From: Ignavibacteria bacterium | GTDB taxonomy: Bacteria > Bacteroidota > Ignavibacteria > Kapaibacteriales > Kapaibacteriaceae | DNA: 64,000 bases | Assembly: GCA_016873895.1 (NCBI GenBank) | Contig: VGVV01000001.1 | Location: forward strand, 351,286 to 415,285 | Direction: 5' to 3' | In this document: positions 37,857 to 47,145 of the stretch, one piece after another | Position numbering within the stretch: the stretch's first letter is position 1 | How the letters are laid out: every line of letters begins with the position of its first letter | Made by a program: the position numbers and the translations under genes | Notes under the pieces: generated by a model | Told to the model about the DNA's origin: nothing | What the model saw: only the letters and a program-made list of their open reading frames with translations | Databases searched by the model: none

Positions 37857-38724
37857 CCGCGACCACATCCTCTAATACACGAATGTTTGCCTGGAGGAAT
37901 GTTTCTATCAACGCATGGTATGTACTATTGTTCAGCAGAGAACCATACCCTACAAAGGCTATCGGTGAATCCGACATGAGCGATGAGCACAACAACGCCA
38001 ACTCACTTGCCCCGTGAGATCGAATACTTTGTGCAACAGCATCTCCCTCATCTGCATACGTTAACACGGCCGCACCAAGGCGCGCAACGGTTTGCAGTTG
38101 CGCCCCTCTCAGCGCGTGGCGAACTTCGTCGGGGTAGTCGGCGTCAACTCGTAGATAATTTGCAACAGGCCGTATCAGCAAGGTTTCCGGACCCCTCTTA
38201 TCAAGCATACGCGCAACTGCTATGCAAGCCTGACGGCCAAGCCAAGAGCCAGAACCGGGGTCTTCTACAGATCCGCCCCAGCCCCCCGATCTATGAAACT
38301 CGCCATGTTGATCACGATACAACGCTATTGAACCAGTTCCCGCAATCAGAGCAATACCAGATGCTGTGCCATAGGCTGCGAAGTGCACGAGCTCTACGTC
38401 ACTCATTACTATCAACTGTGTTGACACTAGCCCCACATAGACCGACCACGATTCTTTGAATGACGCCGCGTATGAATGCCTCTCACGTGGAGACCAAACA
38501 CCAGCCATGCCAACTATCACAGCATCTAATGGTGATACTGCCTCATCACCAACCACAACGGTAGTAGCAAGAAAAGAGCCGATCATCCGACAGAGTTCAT
38601 CTGTCTGTTGATCGGCTCGCGATGGACGTGCACTGGGTAAAAGAGAACGCGCTACAACATGACCATCAATGGAGAGTCCAACATCGGTGGATGTTCCACC
38701 TCCATCAATCATCAATACCTTCAT
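37834..38724 (-). CDS. BadF/BadG-type ATPase, N-acetylglucosamine kinase-like
   Basis: A 296-residue ASKHA-fold kinase. The phosphate-1 motif is MKVLMIDGGGTSTDVGL at the N-terminus, the second is IALIAGTGSIALYRD, followed by GGWGGSVEDPGSGSWLGRQA, the pattern found in N-acetylglucosamine/N-acetylmuramic-acid kinases of the BadF/BadG family. It probably phosphorylates an amino sugar, which would fit cell-wall sugar salvage next to LdcA. The exact sugar is inferred. Its ATG shares one base with the stop of the DUF3108 gene (TGATG), so the two are coupled. The 3' end overlaps ldcA by 23 bases. Confidence 0.82.
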   Translation of the reverse strand: MKVLMIDGGGTSTDVGLSIDGHVVARSLLPSARPSRADQQTDELCRMIGSFLATTVVVGDEAVSPLDAVIVGMAGVWSPRERHSYAASFKESWSVYVGLVSTQLIVMSDVELVHFAAYGTASGIALIAGTGSIALYRDQHGEFHRSGGWGGSVEDPGSGSWLGRQACIAVARMLDKRGPETLLIRPVANYLRVDADYPDEVRHALRGAQLQTVARLGAAVLTYADEGDAVAQSIRSHGASELALLCSSLMSDSPIAFVGYGSLLNNSTYHALIETFLQANIRVLEDVVAAIPQRLQ

Positions 38725-39512
38725 CAGCCTGCCTTAGGGGGCTGCCAGCTGCCACGCTTCCATGACTGAAGCTCGATAGTTACCGAACCAACATATACCT
38801 TCATCTTGGCCTTAACAGGTACACGAGCAGCATCATCACTAAACCATCCCTCGAATTTTCCAGAGAGTCCGTAGATCCCCGTCCAATTGGCTACACCGTC
38901 GAAATATGTGGTCTTTACGGGGTAGTCTACTGCGTCGATATCCGTTGATTCCTTGGTGCCACGAAAATTGATAACCGTTGACACGAGATTCCCCATAACA
39001 ACCGTTGGAAGAGTTATCGTCTTCTTTGCATCTATCAGTGTGCGCGCTGTATACAACAGGGAACTTCCGTCGTTGCAGTATTTCGAAATAGACACCTCTT
39101 TGCGGTTTGTTACCTGCTTGTTACGAGAGGTCTCCATCAGAACTTTCATATTGGTGTAATCGAACTCGTATTTATCAAACTCCCACTGATTCCCTTCAAC
39201 CTGCGTGGAGGCATTAAAGAGATGTGAGAACATCGCGGTGGAATCCATCCACGATAGATACGTAGAGTGCAGAGCAACAAAGGGGATGCTTGGATTTGAA
39301 TTGATCAACACCTTTACTTTTGCCGTGCGCTTGCCATTCAGCGTTGTGTATGGCTCTGTAACAGCGCGGATTGTACCCAGTGTTATTCCGGCATAAGAAA
39401 CGCGATAGGTAAGATCTTCACCAGGGTAGATAAATGCTTGGGCTCGAAGTCCGCTTGATGAGACAAGGAGCAATACAACATAGAAGACCGACTTCATCAT
39501 ATTCATATTCAT
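38724..39512 (-). CDS. DUF3108-family exported protein
   Basis: A protein of about 262 residues with a signal peptide (MNMNMMKSVFYVVLLLVSSSGLRA, cleavage before QAF) and a single DUF3108-type beta domain: GEDLTYRVSYAGITLGTIRA at the start, then long antiparallel strands, ending VKAKMKVYVGSVTIELQSW. Members are periplasmic or outer-membrane-associated and their role is unknown. Several ATGs lie close together (39512, 39506, 39500, 39497), and the first is used. A TAnnTTTG box on the minus strand (39545-39552) overlaps the stop codon of the upstream protease gene, so it can have its own promoter. It is coupled to the sugar-kinase gene by a one-base overlap. Confidence 0.8.
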   Translation of the reverse strand: MNMNMMKSVFYVVLLLVSSSGLRAQAFIYPGEDLTYRVSYAGITLGTIRAVTEPYTTLNGKRTAKVKVLINSNPSIPFVALHSTYLSWMDSTAMFSHLFNASTQVEGNQWEFDKYEFDYTNMKVLMETSRNKQVTNRKEVSISKYCNDGSSLLYTARTLIDAKKTITLPTVVMGNLVSTVINFRGTKESTDIDAVDYPVKTTYFDGVANWTGIYGLSGKFEGWFSDDAARVPVKAKMKVYVGSVTIELQSWKRGSWQPPKAG

Positions 39513-39544
39513 GATATGATTATTAATAGAATAGTCCAGCAGCA

Positions 39545-39552
39545 CAAAGTTA
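39545..39552 (-). promoter_or_regulatory. Candidate -7 element for the DUF3108 / sugar-kinase pair
   Basis: The minus strand reads TAACTTTG (TAnnTTTG). It lies 33 bases before the first ATG and includes the TAA stop of the S41 protease gene. Confidence 0.4.
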
Positions 39553-41163
39553 TTTCAGCTTGGCAATTCTAGCTGCTTCGGGAAACAATGTAAGCGCTTT
39601 CTTCACTTGCTTATCCTTAGCAAGCATCACAGCTGTGTAACCATTGTTATTGAACACCGATCGCCCGATGTATGCTTTAACAATAAGCTTTATGTATTCA
39701 GCATCTTGCGTAAACTCATTGTCTTTCCATTCAACGCTCTTGCCTTTGGCCAATGTTTGCATGATCTCCACATCAGCTTGCGTAATTGTAAGGTCGCGTA
39801 GGAATTTCGCGATGTCTTGTCCGTACTGAGCACGAATATCCTTACCACGCAGACGCATGATGTTGTCTGCAGTTTCCCAGAACAAATTCTTGGCGCGAAG
39901 ATTGCGTGCTAGGAATCCTATTGTGTCTTGCTTGACGATGTAGTCTGGAGTTATGCCACCACCGCCGAAGACTGTGCGTCCACCGGCAGTCTTGTATTTC
40001 GGACGCTTGTTGGTAGAATCATCTGCATCATGATTGATGTTGTCGCCTTCTTCTCCTTCTTCACGACCCTCACCACCATAGTACTTGGCTTTGTCTTCGT
40101 ATGGGCGCTGAATGAGACGTCCACTTGGTGTGTAGTACCTGGAAATAGTAAGTCGAAAAGCAGAACCATCTCCGAGTGGGTATTGACGCTGAACAAGCCC
40201 CTTGCCGAAGGATGTTTCACCAACTACGAGGCCACGATCGAGATCCTGCACCGCTCCGGAGACGATTTCGCTCGCAGAAGCAGAACCGCCATTGATCAAC
40301 ACGATAAGCGGGATATTCTCAAGTGCACCGCCCTCGGTTGACCAAAAATCTTCATCGAATTCGGGACGGCGTCCCTTGGTGTAGACCAGCTTCTTACCGG
40401 CCGGCACAATCTCGTCTGCGATTTTAAAAGCCTGATCGAGATATCCGCCAGGATTATATCGAAGGTCCAGCATTAGTTTCTTCATTCCTTGCGAGCGAAG
40501 ATTTTCAACAGCACGCATCAATTCATCATGTGTTGTTGCGCTGAATCTGTTTGCTGTGATATACCCAACATCTGTTCCGTCGATCATGAAGGATGCATCA
40601 ACAGAGTTCATTGGAATCTTATCACGCGTAACATCGAACACGAGCAGATCCTTTTCTCCCGAGCGTTTGATATGAAGCTTAACAACGGTACCCTTTGGCC
40701 CGCGCAGCCTTTTCGGAACTGTTTCGCGCGTAAGCTTGATGGCAGTTGTGTCGTTGATCTTCACAATCTTGTCGCCAGCGAGAATACCGAGTGCTTCACT
40801 TGGCCCCCCAATGATCGGAGAAACCACAGTTACTGTGTCGTTTACGATGTCGAATTCGACACCGATGCCGTCGAATGATCCACGAAAGTCCTCTTCGACC
40901 TTCTGCATGTCTTTGGCGGTGATGTAGACTGAGTGTGGGTCGAGCTCATCAAGCATACCTTTTATTGCAGCCTCGGTGAGCTTCTGCGTATCTACATCTT
41001 CCACGTAGTTCTTCACTGCCATAGACAAAACATCAGAGAACTTCCGTGTTTGGTCCATCACCGAGTCGCCAGAGAACAGCGGTTGAGCTAGAAAGCCAAT
41101 GCCGATGCCAAGGCTAACCAGCACAGTGGCAACTACGTATGATCGAAATGGTTTTGTTTTCAT
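39550..41163 (-). CDS. C-terminal processing peptidase, S41 family
   Basis: A 537-residue exported Ser-Lys protease of the CtpA/Prc type. One N-terminal membrane segment (about 8-28) is followed by a helical lead-in, a PDZ domain (about 90-165, GSFDGIGVEFDIVNDTVTVV and GILAGDKIVKINDT) and the S41 catalytic core with LDLRYNPGGYLDQAFKIADE, the nucleophile region NGGSASASEIVSGA and the general-base Lys in SFGKGLVQRQYPL. It processes or degrades periplasmic proteins from their C-terminal ends. The ATG at 41163 (MKTKPFRSY) is preferred over the longer frame to 41205. A TAnnTTTG box lies just upstream (41188-41195). Confidence 0.93.
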   Translation of the reverse strand: MKTKPFRSYVVATVLVSLGIGIGFLAQPLFSGDSVMDQTRKFSDVLSMAVKNYVEDVDTQKLTEAAIKGMLDELDPHSVYITAKDMQKVEEDFRGSFDGIGVEFDIVNDTVTVVSPIIGGPSEALGILAGDKIVKINDTTAIKLTRETVPKRLRGPKGTVVKLHIKRSGEKDLLVFDVTRDKIPMNSVDASFMIDGTDVGYITANRFSATTHDELMRAVENLRSQGMKKLMLDLRYNPGGYLDQAFKIADEIVPAGKKLVYTKGRRPEFDEDFWSTEGGALENIPLIVLINGGSASASEIVSGAVQDLDRGLVVGETSFGKGLVQRQYPLGDGSAFRLTISRYYTPSGRLIQRPYEDKAKYYGGEGREEGEEGDNINHDADDSTNKRPKYKTAGGRTVFGGGGITPDYIVKQDTIGFLARNLRAKNLFWETADNIMRLRGKDIRAQYGQDIAKFLRDLTITQADVEIMQTLAKGKSVEWKDNEFTQDAEYIKLIVKAYIGRSVFNNNGYTAVMLAKDKQVKKALTLFPEAARIAKLK

Positions 41164-41187
41164 GTTCTTTATACTCGTTGTCGGGGC

Positions 41188-41195
41188 CAAAACTA
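41188..41195 (-). promoter_or_regulatory. Candidate -7 element for the S41 protease gene
   Basis: The minus strand reads TAGTTTTG (TAnnTTTG), 24 bases before the ATG at 41163, which supports that start. Confidence 0.4.
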
Positions 41196-41239
41196 CGCAA
41201 TACACGCCCGTAAGCAGACGTATAGGGATCTCATCCAGT

Positions 41240-44200
41240 CTATCTGATGATCACCAAAGGAATGATCATCGGCGTGGTGGTGTGTACAATACACGCATAG
41301 GATCCGGCAGGGATACCCGAGACATCCATCTGCAATGCCTGCGTAGCTTCGCCATACCACGACTGCTCTAGAATAATTGCGCCGGTAACATCAACGAGCT
41401 GTATTGAAGCCTCGGTGAGGGGGTCTGCAAAACTCACAACAATCTGGTCGGTAGCTGGCTGTGGTGTTATCATCAGCGCACCAATCTTGCGCGAGGTTGC
41501 TTCTATCGGTACATCACACCGTGTAAGCCCCTTGTACTTTTGTCCATTACTGCGCCCCTCAAGAATAAGCGTGCGCAACAGGCAGTATTGTCGGAACTCG
41601 ATTGTATCGCGCACAAACTTGACGGAATCTGCCACCTTTGGTGAAAAGCATACGATCAGCGCAGCCTTCCCATCTACAGGGTCTACCGAGAGTGTGAACT
41701 GCGACTGTGGCATGGAGAAGACCGCATTCTGCCGAATAAATGGCTGAAGGAACACAACGCTTCGTATACCTATGTTCTCAAGCGCTAGGGTGTCGCAACG
41801 TACTTCGCCGATTGTTACAATCCCCATGTCGTGGGTTTGCACAACATCGAAACTGCCATCGATGGACATCATGAAGCCAGGTATCGTGTCAATTCTCGTG
41901 GTAACGTTACCCGCCGAATCGACAGCCTCAAAACCATAGATAGCATCGCGAAACATATCAAGTATCTCGATGTTGAAGGTGCGATCAATGATCGTTGAGT
42001 CGGTCATCGTAACCCGACAATTCACCAGAACAGAATCTAGTATACGTGCACGTTCAAGCCCAAGATCAGATCCAACCTCGTCTGAGATTTGAATAGTAAA
42101 GGCAGGCTTGCACGAATCTCTGTTATCGAGGATCTTCGGTCCATCCATATCCTCGCGTTCTTCAACCACCAGGTATGCAACCTTGCGATCAGAACAGGAG
42201 TCGCCGATAATAACTGGACCCTCGAACTTCTGCTGCTTTACACCTTTGTGACAGAATTGAATCTGGATTCGTTGGCCTGGTGCTAAGGTAAAAGGGGCTA
42301 CTGGTGAGTCTACAACCATCGATCCCGGAAGCGTAATCTTCGTAATCGTTTGAGGGAACTTGCCGTAGTTCTCAATTTCAAATGAATCGCACCGTATGCG
42401 CCCAATAGGAACAACGTACTCTCGTGTAACGGTCTTTGCGGTATCGTCGCGCGATGCTACAGGCCCAACAGTAAAGCCTGGTATATCAACAACAAACTGA
42501 GACTTCTGTTCAACACCATCCTTAACCTCGACGATAGCTTTTCCATCGAGGTATCTATTAACCAATGAGATCTTGATCGGCACCACCGCCTGTGGCGGAC
42601 TAAAAGACGGCACCGTGTACGTCGTATTCATGTCGGCAGTGGCAATTACATTGTAGGTCTGAATACGCGAATCACCAAGCACGGAATCTGTCATTGCTCC
42701 ATCGAACTCGTAGCATCGTGTATTGCCAACAAGTTTCGGTGGGTAAACATCAAGCGGACGAAACGACATGCCGCCGATGTACCCGTACGAGTTTGCATCG
42801 CCATACCCATACACATAGATACCAAAGTTGGTATCGGCTTTAATCTCGTGCACACCATCGCGCATGGGCAGGCGCGCCCATGAATACGACGAAGCACCTA
42901 TGGGCAGAAACCGTGTTTGATCAACTGGAACGCCATCAATGACCAGTGTTCCCAATTTCACAGTAGGAATAACAACGTTCAGCCATTGCTCGAGATAGAC
43001 GCTATCAATTGGACGTATTTTACCACCAACATAATCGTAGATATAGGCCTGGATACTGATAAATCGATACTTATCCATGAACTGCTCCGCTGGGGGCACG
43101 AGCATCATGGCAGGGTCTCCACGACGCGTAACGTCTTGTCCGCCCCCTATACCACTTGTCTTCTTCAGCTGAACAGTGATAGATGGATTTGTCGTGCGAA
43201 TCAGATGCGCATTCAACAGTGGTCGCTCCATCACCTGGCCGCTCATGAGCACCTGTTGGAATTGATCATCTATGTATACTTCGGTAGAATCAAATGCAGC
43301 AATCACGCGATAGAGGTCGTTACCAATATTCAGCTCGTTACTCGTACGAGCAAATGGCGTTACATAAGCACTCTTACCCCATGTACGGATGGGTGTCATC
43401 TGCTCGATAAGACAATCGCGCGAACCAAGATCTGCTACATTCTGAATCGGCACAATTGCTCTTTGCTGTCCACCAAAGACCGCTATTGGCTTATCAGATC
43501 GCACAATTGTGCCTGTTAAGTCGTTGGTCGTTCCCTTACGAGGATCTGCTTGGACTAGGTAACTATCACCTTGATCGAGCACAATGGACACGGGCCTCTT
43601 GGCTACTGGGACCTTCACAGTAGGTACCGATGGAATGATGGTTATCTCTGTGCTGTCTTCTGTTGCTACAATAACAAATTGCGATGGTGTGGTTGTGGCA
43701 TTAGGAGTGGATCCATTTAATCGCACATCAGAGTTATAGGCTACAACCATGTAGTCATCTGCGAGAGCATCGGTAGGCAGTACCATAAATGCTTCGCTGG
43801 TTAGGGTTGCCTGATTGAGTGCATAGACAGTTACTTCATCTTCAGACTCAACGTGTATGCTTTGCAGTGCTACAGTCTCATTTTGCGACGATGTGTAATT
43901 GAGATTGTTTGCACCACTTGCATTGATACCACGCAACTCAATGTTCTGATAGAATTTCGAGAGGCTTACAATGTTTCGTACATCTGTTATTGCGAACGTA
44001 TCAACAACTTCAGATCCATCATTGCGCCTCCATGTGACACGTCCGCGAGTTGGACGTTCTGCACCGATATACACATACAGTTGGTGTTCCCGCTGAAGAA
44101 GAGGATCGGATGCAACCTGGTCTTCTTGATTATGCCAATTCGGCATAAATGAAAACCAAAAATCTTTGCCTTTACTGTCAGGGTACACTTGAGCGTGCGC

Positions 44201-44260
44201 CGTCTGAGATGCTAGGCAGCAGATAACAGTTCCTATGAGCGCAAGCCAAACCTTCATCAT
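41240..44260 (-). CDS. IgGFc-binding-domain-like secreted protein with T9SS sorting domain
   Basis: 1006 residues. A signal peptide (about 1-24) is followed by KGKDFWFSFMPNW, the typical opening of bacterial proteins with an IgGFc-binding-like N-terminal domain, which also has VLPTDALADDYMVVAYNSD, FVIVATEDSTEITIIPS and IAVFGGQQRAIVP. Beyond about residue 450 come several Ig-like, anchor-D-type domains and a C-terminal T9SS sorting domain (about 925-1006, MITPQPATDQIVVSFADPL...GSYACIVH). It is likely displayed on the cell surface; despite the family name, binding to antibody should not be assumed. A paralogue with a different C-terminus is at 51764-54124. The start overlaps the stop of the phosphatase gene by four bases. 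Confidence 0.82.
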   Translation of the reverse strand: MMKVWLALIGTVICCLASQTAHAQVYPDSKGKDFWFSFMPNWHNQEDQVASDPLLQREHQLYVYIGAERPTRGRVTWRRNDGSEVVDTFAITDVRNIVSLSKFYQNIELRGINASGANNLNYTSSQNETVALQSIHVESEDEVTVYALNQATLTSEAFMVLPTDALADDYMVVAYNSDVRLNGSTPNATTTPSQFVIVATEDSTEITIIPSVPTVKVPVAKRPVSIVLDQGDSYLVQADPRKGTTNDLTGTIVRSDKPIAVFGGQQRAIVPIQNVADLGSRDCLIEQMTPIRTWGKSAYVTPFARTSNELNIGNDLYRVIAAFDSTEVYIDDQFQQVLMSGQVMERPLLNAHLIRTTNPSITVQLKKTSGIGGGQDVTRRGDPAMMLVPPAEQFMDKYRFISIQAYIYDYVGGKIRPIDSVYLEQWLNVVIPTVKLGTLVIDGVPVDQTRFLPIGASSYSWARLPMRDGVHEIKADTNFGIYVYGYGDANSYGYIGGMSFRPLDVYPPKLVGNTRCYEFDGAMTDSVLGDSRIQTYNVIATADMNTTYTVPSFSPPQAVVPIKISLVNRYLDGKAIVEVKDGVEQKSQFVVDIPGFTVGPVASRDDTAKTVTREYVVPIGRIRCDSFEIENYGKFPQTITKITLPGSMVVDSPVAPFTLAPGQRIQIQFCHKGVKQQKFEGPVIIGDSCSDRKVAYLVVEEREDMDGPKILDNRDSCKPAFTIQISDEVGSDLGLERARILDSVLVNCRVTMTDSTIIDRTFNIEILDMFRDAIYGFEAVDSAGNVTTRIDTIPGFMMSIDGSFDVVQTHDMGIVTIGEVRCDTLALENIGIRSVVFLQPFIRQNAVFSMPQSQFTLSVDPVDGKAALIVCFSPKVADSVKFVRDTIEFRQYCLLRTLILEGRSNGQKYKGLTRCDVPIEATSRKIGALMITPQPATDQIVVSFADPLTEASIQLVDVTGAIILEQSWYGEATQALQMDVSGIPAGSYACIVHTTTPMIIPLVIIR

Positions 44261-45126
44261 ATACGTACTGAACCCTTCTCGATACCATCAGCATCATAGA
44301 CCGTTACCGATATGCCCGAATCATCAACGGCAACTCGTGCAAAGCCGCCTCCCGAATGGGCTAGAACACTATGTTTACCTTTCGAAGTTTCACGACTGCC
44401 CCCTCCGCCGCCCGAGACTAGGCACGTAAATCGGTCTTCAGGATTGCGAATCACTTGCAGGTCATGGTCGTGTCCACAACAGTACATCCGCACCTCGTGC
44501 TTGTCGAGCAATGGTTTTACATGTTGCACAAGGAAGGCGTGATCCTTGTACAGTCCGTAACTACGAAGTGGGTGATGGCCAACAACAACCCGCGTACCAA
44601 CAGATGCGCCGAGAGTATCATCCAGCCACTGCAATTGTTCCTGCCACCCTTCACTTTTTAGCACAAGCGCCGTTGTATCAAGAGCCACCAACGTCAGTTT
44701 GGTTACAGATGATACCGCAACCTCGTGCTTCCATGTCTGGCCCGGCATATTCCAGAGCGCGTTCTTCTGCGAGTAGGCAACCTGCGCCTGCACATTACCT
44801 CTATGATCGTGGTTGCCGAGAGCAGACCACCAGGGTAGGTTAAGCCCTTGATAAATATCTTCGAACTTTGTTTTCCACTGTGGGTCGGCTGCCGATGTAA
44901 CACCACTGGGGTAGAAATTATCTCCCGTACTTACAACAAAACTGGTTCCGGTAGACCCCGCAACCAGCTTCAGCGCCTTTGCCACGCGTTTCTGCAGCGC
45001 ACCACCGGTGCCCCAGTCTCCTACAACAAAGAACGAACATGGAGGCTCGAAAGTATGCGCAAATGAGCCCAATGGGCGCAATGCGATTGCGCCTGCCAGG
45101 GAAATGAGTAATTGACGTCTGTTCAT
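44257..45126 (-). CDS. Calcineurin-like metallophosphatase (purple acid phosphatase type), Tat signal
   Basis: A 289-residue exported phosphatase. The N-terminus (MNRRQLLISLAGAIALRPLG) has a twin-arginine-like signal. The five metallophosphatase motifs are present: FVVGDWGTGG, STGDNFYPSG, ALGNHDHRG, VVVGHHPLRSYG and CGHDHDLQVI, matching the tartrate-resistant acid phosphatase (type 5) group with a two-metal centre. The physiological phosphate ester is unknown. The ATG at 45126 was chosen; the longer frame to 45249 covers the divergent SpoU gene. The stop overlaps the start of the IgGFc-like gene by four bases (ATGA), so they should be co-translated. Confidence 0.9.
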   Translation of the reverse strand: MNRRQLLISLAGAIALRPLGSFAHTFEPPCSFFVVGDWGTGGALQKRVAKALKLVAGSTGTSFVVSTGDNFYPSGVTSAADPQWKTKFEDIYQGLNLPWWSALGNHDHRGNVQAQVAYSQKNALWNMPGQTWKHEVAVSSVTKLTLVALDTTALVLKSEGWQEQLQWLDDTLGASVGTRVVVGHHPLRSYGLYKDHAFLVQHVKPLLDKHEVRMYCCGHDHDLQVIRNPEDRFTCLVSGGGGGSRETSKGKHSVLAHSGGGFARVAVDDSGISVTVYDADGIEKGSVRI

Positions 45127-45153
45127 CCTGTGCCAAAGTACGATATTCGCACC

Positions 45154-45693
45154 GTGCACAAACTCTCTTACGACGAACTCGTTGCAATTCGTGCCTCCCC
45201 GGAGGAAGCCACCAAGCTGCCTAGACACCCAATCGCGGTGGTTGTGCACGACGTGCGCAGTTTGTACAACGTTGGATCGTTGTTTCGAACCTCCGATGCA
45301 TTTGCGGTTGCTAAGGTTGTGTTGTGCGGCTTCACACCAGCCCCACCGCGTCCGGAGATCTCGAAAACGGCCTTAGGCGCCGACAGCGTTGTACCATATG
45401 TTTGGTTTTCAACAATTGACGAAGCAATAGTCCACCTTCGTGATGAAGGCTACAGCCTCTGGGCGGCCGAAATCACAACGGACTCTTCTCGTGCACAGGA
45501 TTTGACAGTTGAAGACTTCCCACTTGCGTTGATCCTTGGCAATGAGCTAACGGGTGTCCCTACCAAGGTTCTCGACCAGTGCAAAGGGGCCCTGGAAATA
45601 CCAATGTATGGCACAAAGCATTCCCTTAATGTTGCCGTTGCAGCAGGGATCCTACTTTCATCCATCGTCGATACATACCGGCAGCTTACATGA
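45154..45693 (+). CDS. SpoU-family tRNA/rRNA 2'-O-methyltransferase
   Basis: A SPOUT-fold RNA methyltransferase of about 179 residues. The three SpoU motifs are visible: NVGSLFRTSDAF (motif 1), LALILGNELTGVP (motif 2) and IPMYGTKHSLNVAVAAGIL (motif 3), which form the knotted SAM site. The target RNA cannot be named. The open frame begins at a TTG (45112) that overlaps the divergent phosphatase gene. The GTG at 45154 gives MHKLSYDEL, the usual N-terminus of this subfamily, and is preferred; the GTG at 45130 is an alternative. Its stop overlaps the next start (ATGA), so translation is probably coupled to the MqnA-like gene. Confidence 0.88.
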   Translation: MHKLSYDELVAIRASPEEATKLPRHPIAVVVHDVRSLYNVGSLFRTSDAFAVAKVVLCGFTPAPPRPEISKTALGADSVVPYVWFSTIDEAIVHLRDEGYSLWAAEITTDSSRAQDLTVEDFPLALILGNELTGVPTKVLDQCKGALEIPMYGTKHSLNVAVAAGILLSSIVDTYRQLT

Positions 45694-46433
45694 TTACCGT
45701 TGCTCTACCTACACTTGAGATTGCATCTCCATTAACTGAACATGCTATCGGCATCTGCGAGCAACGGGGCTGGCAGGTTCGTCATGCTACTCTGGACGAA
45801 TGCGGCGACCTACTCAGAACAAACATGGTGGATATTGCTCTTACAAGCCCGTATGGCTACGGCAAAGGTGTAGCAAGCGTAGACTATCGCATTGTCAAGG
45901 GTCCGTGCCTGGCCCTTGAGGATTACACGAACTGCTACGGCATAGACTTTCCAGCACACAGTAAGGGTCTAGCGCTGGCGTACTCGCCCGAACCAACTTC
46001 GTTTCCAACAATTATCGGACGTTTAACTCTGGCAGAGAAGTTCGACATCGGTCTCGAGCTTGTTTCATCAGCCGACCACGCAGACTGTGTGATCGGACCT
46101 GTCGCTGCTGGTAAGCCCCCTGCCATGGATCTCGGTGAAGAATGGTTTGATATCGTAGAATCGCCCCTTCCTATAGCACTCTGGGTAATGCGCGTTGATA
46201 GCGAGGCTAGCGATGTAGAAGCCTTCGTTCACGAGTGCGCCAACCAACAGTTGCTTCATGCCAACGTTAGCGAACTGATTCCTTTAGACGCAGATCACAT
46301 GCCCCGCGAGGGCAAAATCCTCTACCGTTGGTCGGATGAAGTTGAGGAGGGTCTTACTGCGGCCCTGCACACGATGTTCTACCATCAATTGCTTCCAGAA
46401 ATACCGGCCATCAAGGTCTTGGGTAGAGACTAG
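45690..46433 (+). CDS. MqnA/MqnD-like protein (menaquinone biosynthesis family)
   Basis: A 247-residue periplasmic-binding-protein-like fold resembling MqnA (chorismate dehydratase) and MqnD of the futalosine menaquinone route. Supporting patterns are DECGDLLRTNMVDIALTSPYGYG near residues 37-59, CVIGPVAAGKPP and MDLGEEWFDIVESPLPIALWVMR (about 150-172), and ILYRWSDEVEEGLTAALHTMFYHQLLPE near the C-terminus, as in MqnA. The N-terminus (MITVALPTLEIASPLTEH) departs from the usual MqnA start, so the match is at family level only. A binding protein for another small ligand is possible. It overlaps the SpoU gene by four bases. No other mqn gene is in the window. Confidence 0.55.
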   Translation: MITVALPTLEIASPLTEHAIGICEQRGWQVRHATLDECGDLLRTNMVDIALTSPYGYGKGVASVDYRIVKGPCLALEDYTNCYGIDFPAHSKGLALAYSPEPTSFPTIIGRLTLAEKFDIGLELVSSADHADCVIGPVAAGKPPAMDLGEEWFDIVESPLPIALWVMRVDSEASDVEAFVHECANQQLLHANVSELIPLDADHMPREGKILYRWSDEVEEGLTAALHTMFYHQLLPEIPAIKVLGRD

Positions 46434-46444
46434 CAGTTGTCGAG

Positions 46445-46452
46445 TATCTTTG
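46445..46452 (+). promoter_or_regulatory. Candidate -7 element for the transaldolase gene
   Basis: TATCTTTG (exact TAnnTTTG) lies 28 bases before the ATG at 46481. A TTGG at 46419-46422, about 23 bases upstream, could be the -33 element. The best promoter candidate in the window. Confidence 0.5.
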
Positions 46453-46480
46453 CATCACGTTATCAATTGGAGAATAATCG

Positions 46481-47131
46481 ATGCAGATCTACGTAGACAG
46501 CGCGAACATCAAAGAAATCCAGCATGCAGCCTCTATGGGCTTCATTAGTGGCGTTACGACCAACCCGTCTCTCCTGGCAAAGGAAGATCCATCGACGAAT
46601 ATTCGCGACCTAATCAAGAACATCCATGCCAGCGTGGGTGGCCACACAAGTGTAGAAGTGATCAGTACAGACACAGATGGCATGTTGCGCGAGGCAGATG
46701 AGATTCTCTCCTGGTTCCCTGAAGCCACCATCAAGATTCCATTTATACCGGCTGGTCTTACTGCGGTGCGCAAGCTCTCGGATCAAAACATTCCAACAAA
46801 CGTAACATTGCTCTTTACTGCCAACCAGGCTTTGATCGCAGCCAATGCTGGCGCAACCTATGTTAGCTTGTTCATGGGACGTCTCGACGATATCGGATCA
46901 GACAGCCTCGTGGCTCTGCATGACACATGCGAGATTTGGGATGCTCAAGGTCTTGATGCAATGATCATCGCGGCATCGATTCGCACGCCCATTCACTTGC
47001 TGGAGTGCGCCAAAGCAGGTGCACATATAGCAACCGTTCCCTACAAGGTGTTAATGCAGTCAATGAAACACCCCCTAACGGACGCTGGACTTGATGCCTT
47101 CCTCAAGGATGCAACTAAGATCAAGATGTAA
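46481..47131 (+). CDS. Small transaldolase / fructose-6-phosphate aldolase-like (TalC type)
   Basis: A class I aldolase of 216 residues, the size of the FSA/TalC/MipB group. The Schiff-base lysine is Lys85 in EATIKIPFIPAGL, the position used by this group. MQIYVDSANIKEI and GVTTNPSLLAKE open the barrel, and PTNVTLLFTANQALIAANAGATYVSLFMGRLDDIG favours the transaldolase rather than the fructose-6-phosphate aldolase branch. It would move a dihydroxyacetone unit between sugar phosphates in the non-oxidative pentose phosphate pathway. A TAnnTTTG promoter candidate precedes it. The next gene starts 14 bases after the stop. Confidence 0.9.
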   Translation: MQIYVDSANIKEIQHAASMGFISGVTTNPSLLAKEDPSTNIRDLIKNIHASVGGHTSVEVISTDTDGMLREADEILSWFPEATIKIPFIPAGLTAVRKLSDQNIPTNVTLLFTANQALIAANAGATYVSLFMGRLDDIGSDSLVALHDTCEIWDAQGLDAMIIAASIRTPIHLLECAKAGAHIATVPYKVLMQSMKHPLTDAGLDAFLKDATKIKM

Positions 47132-47145
47132 AGGTTAGTGCATCC

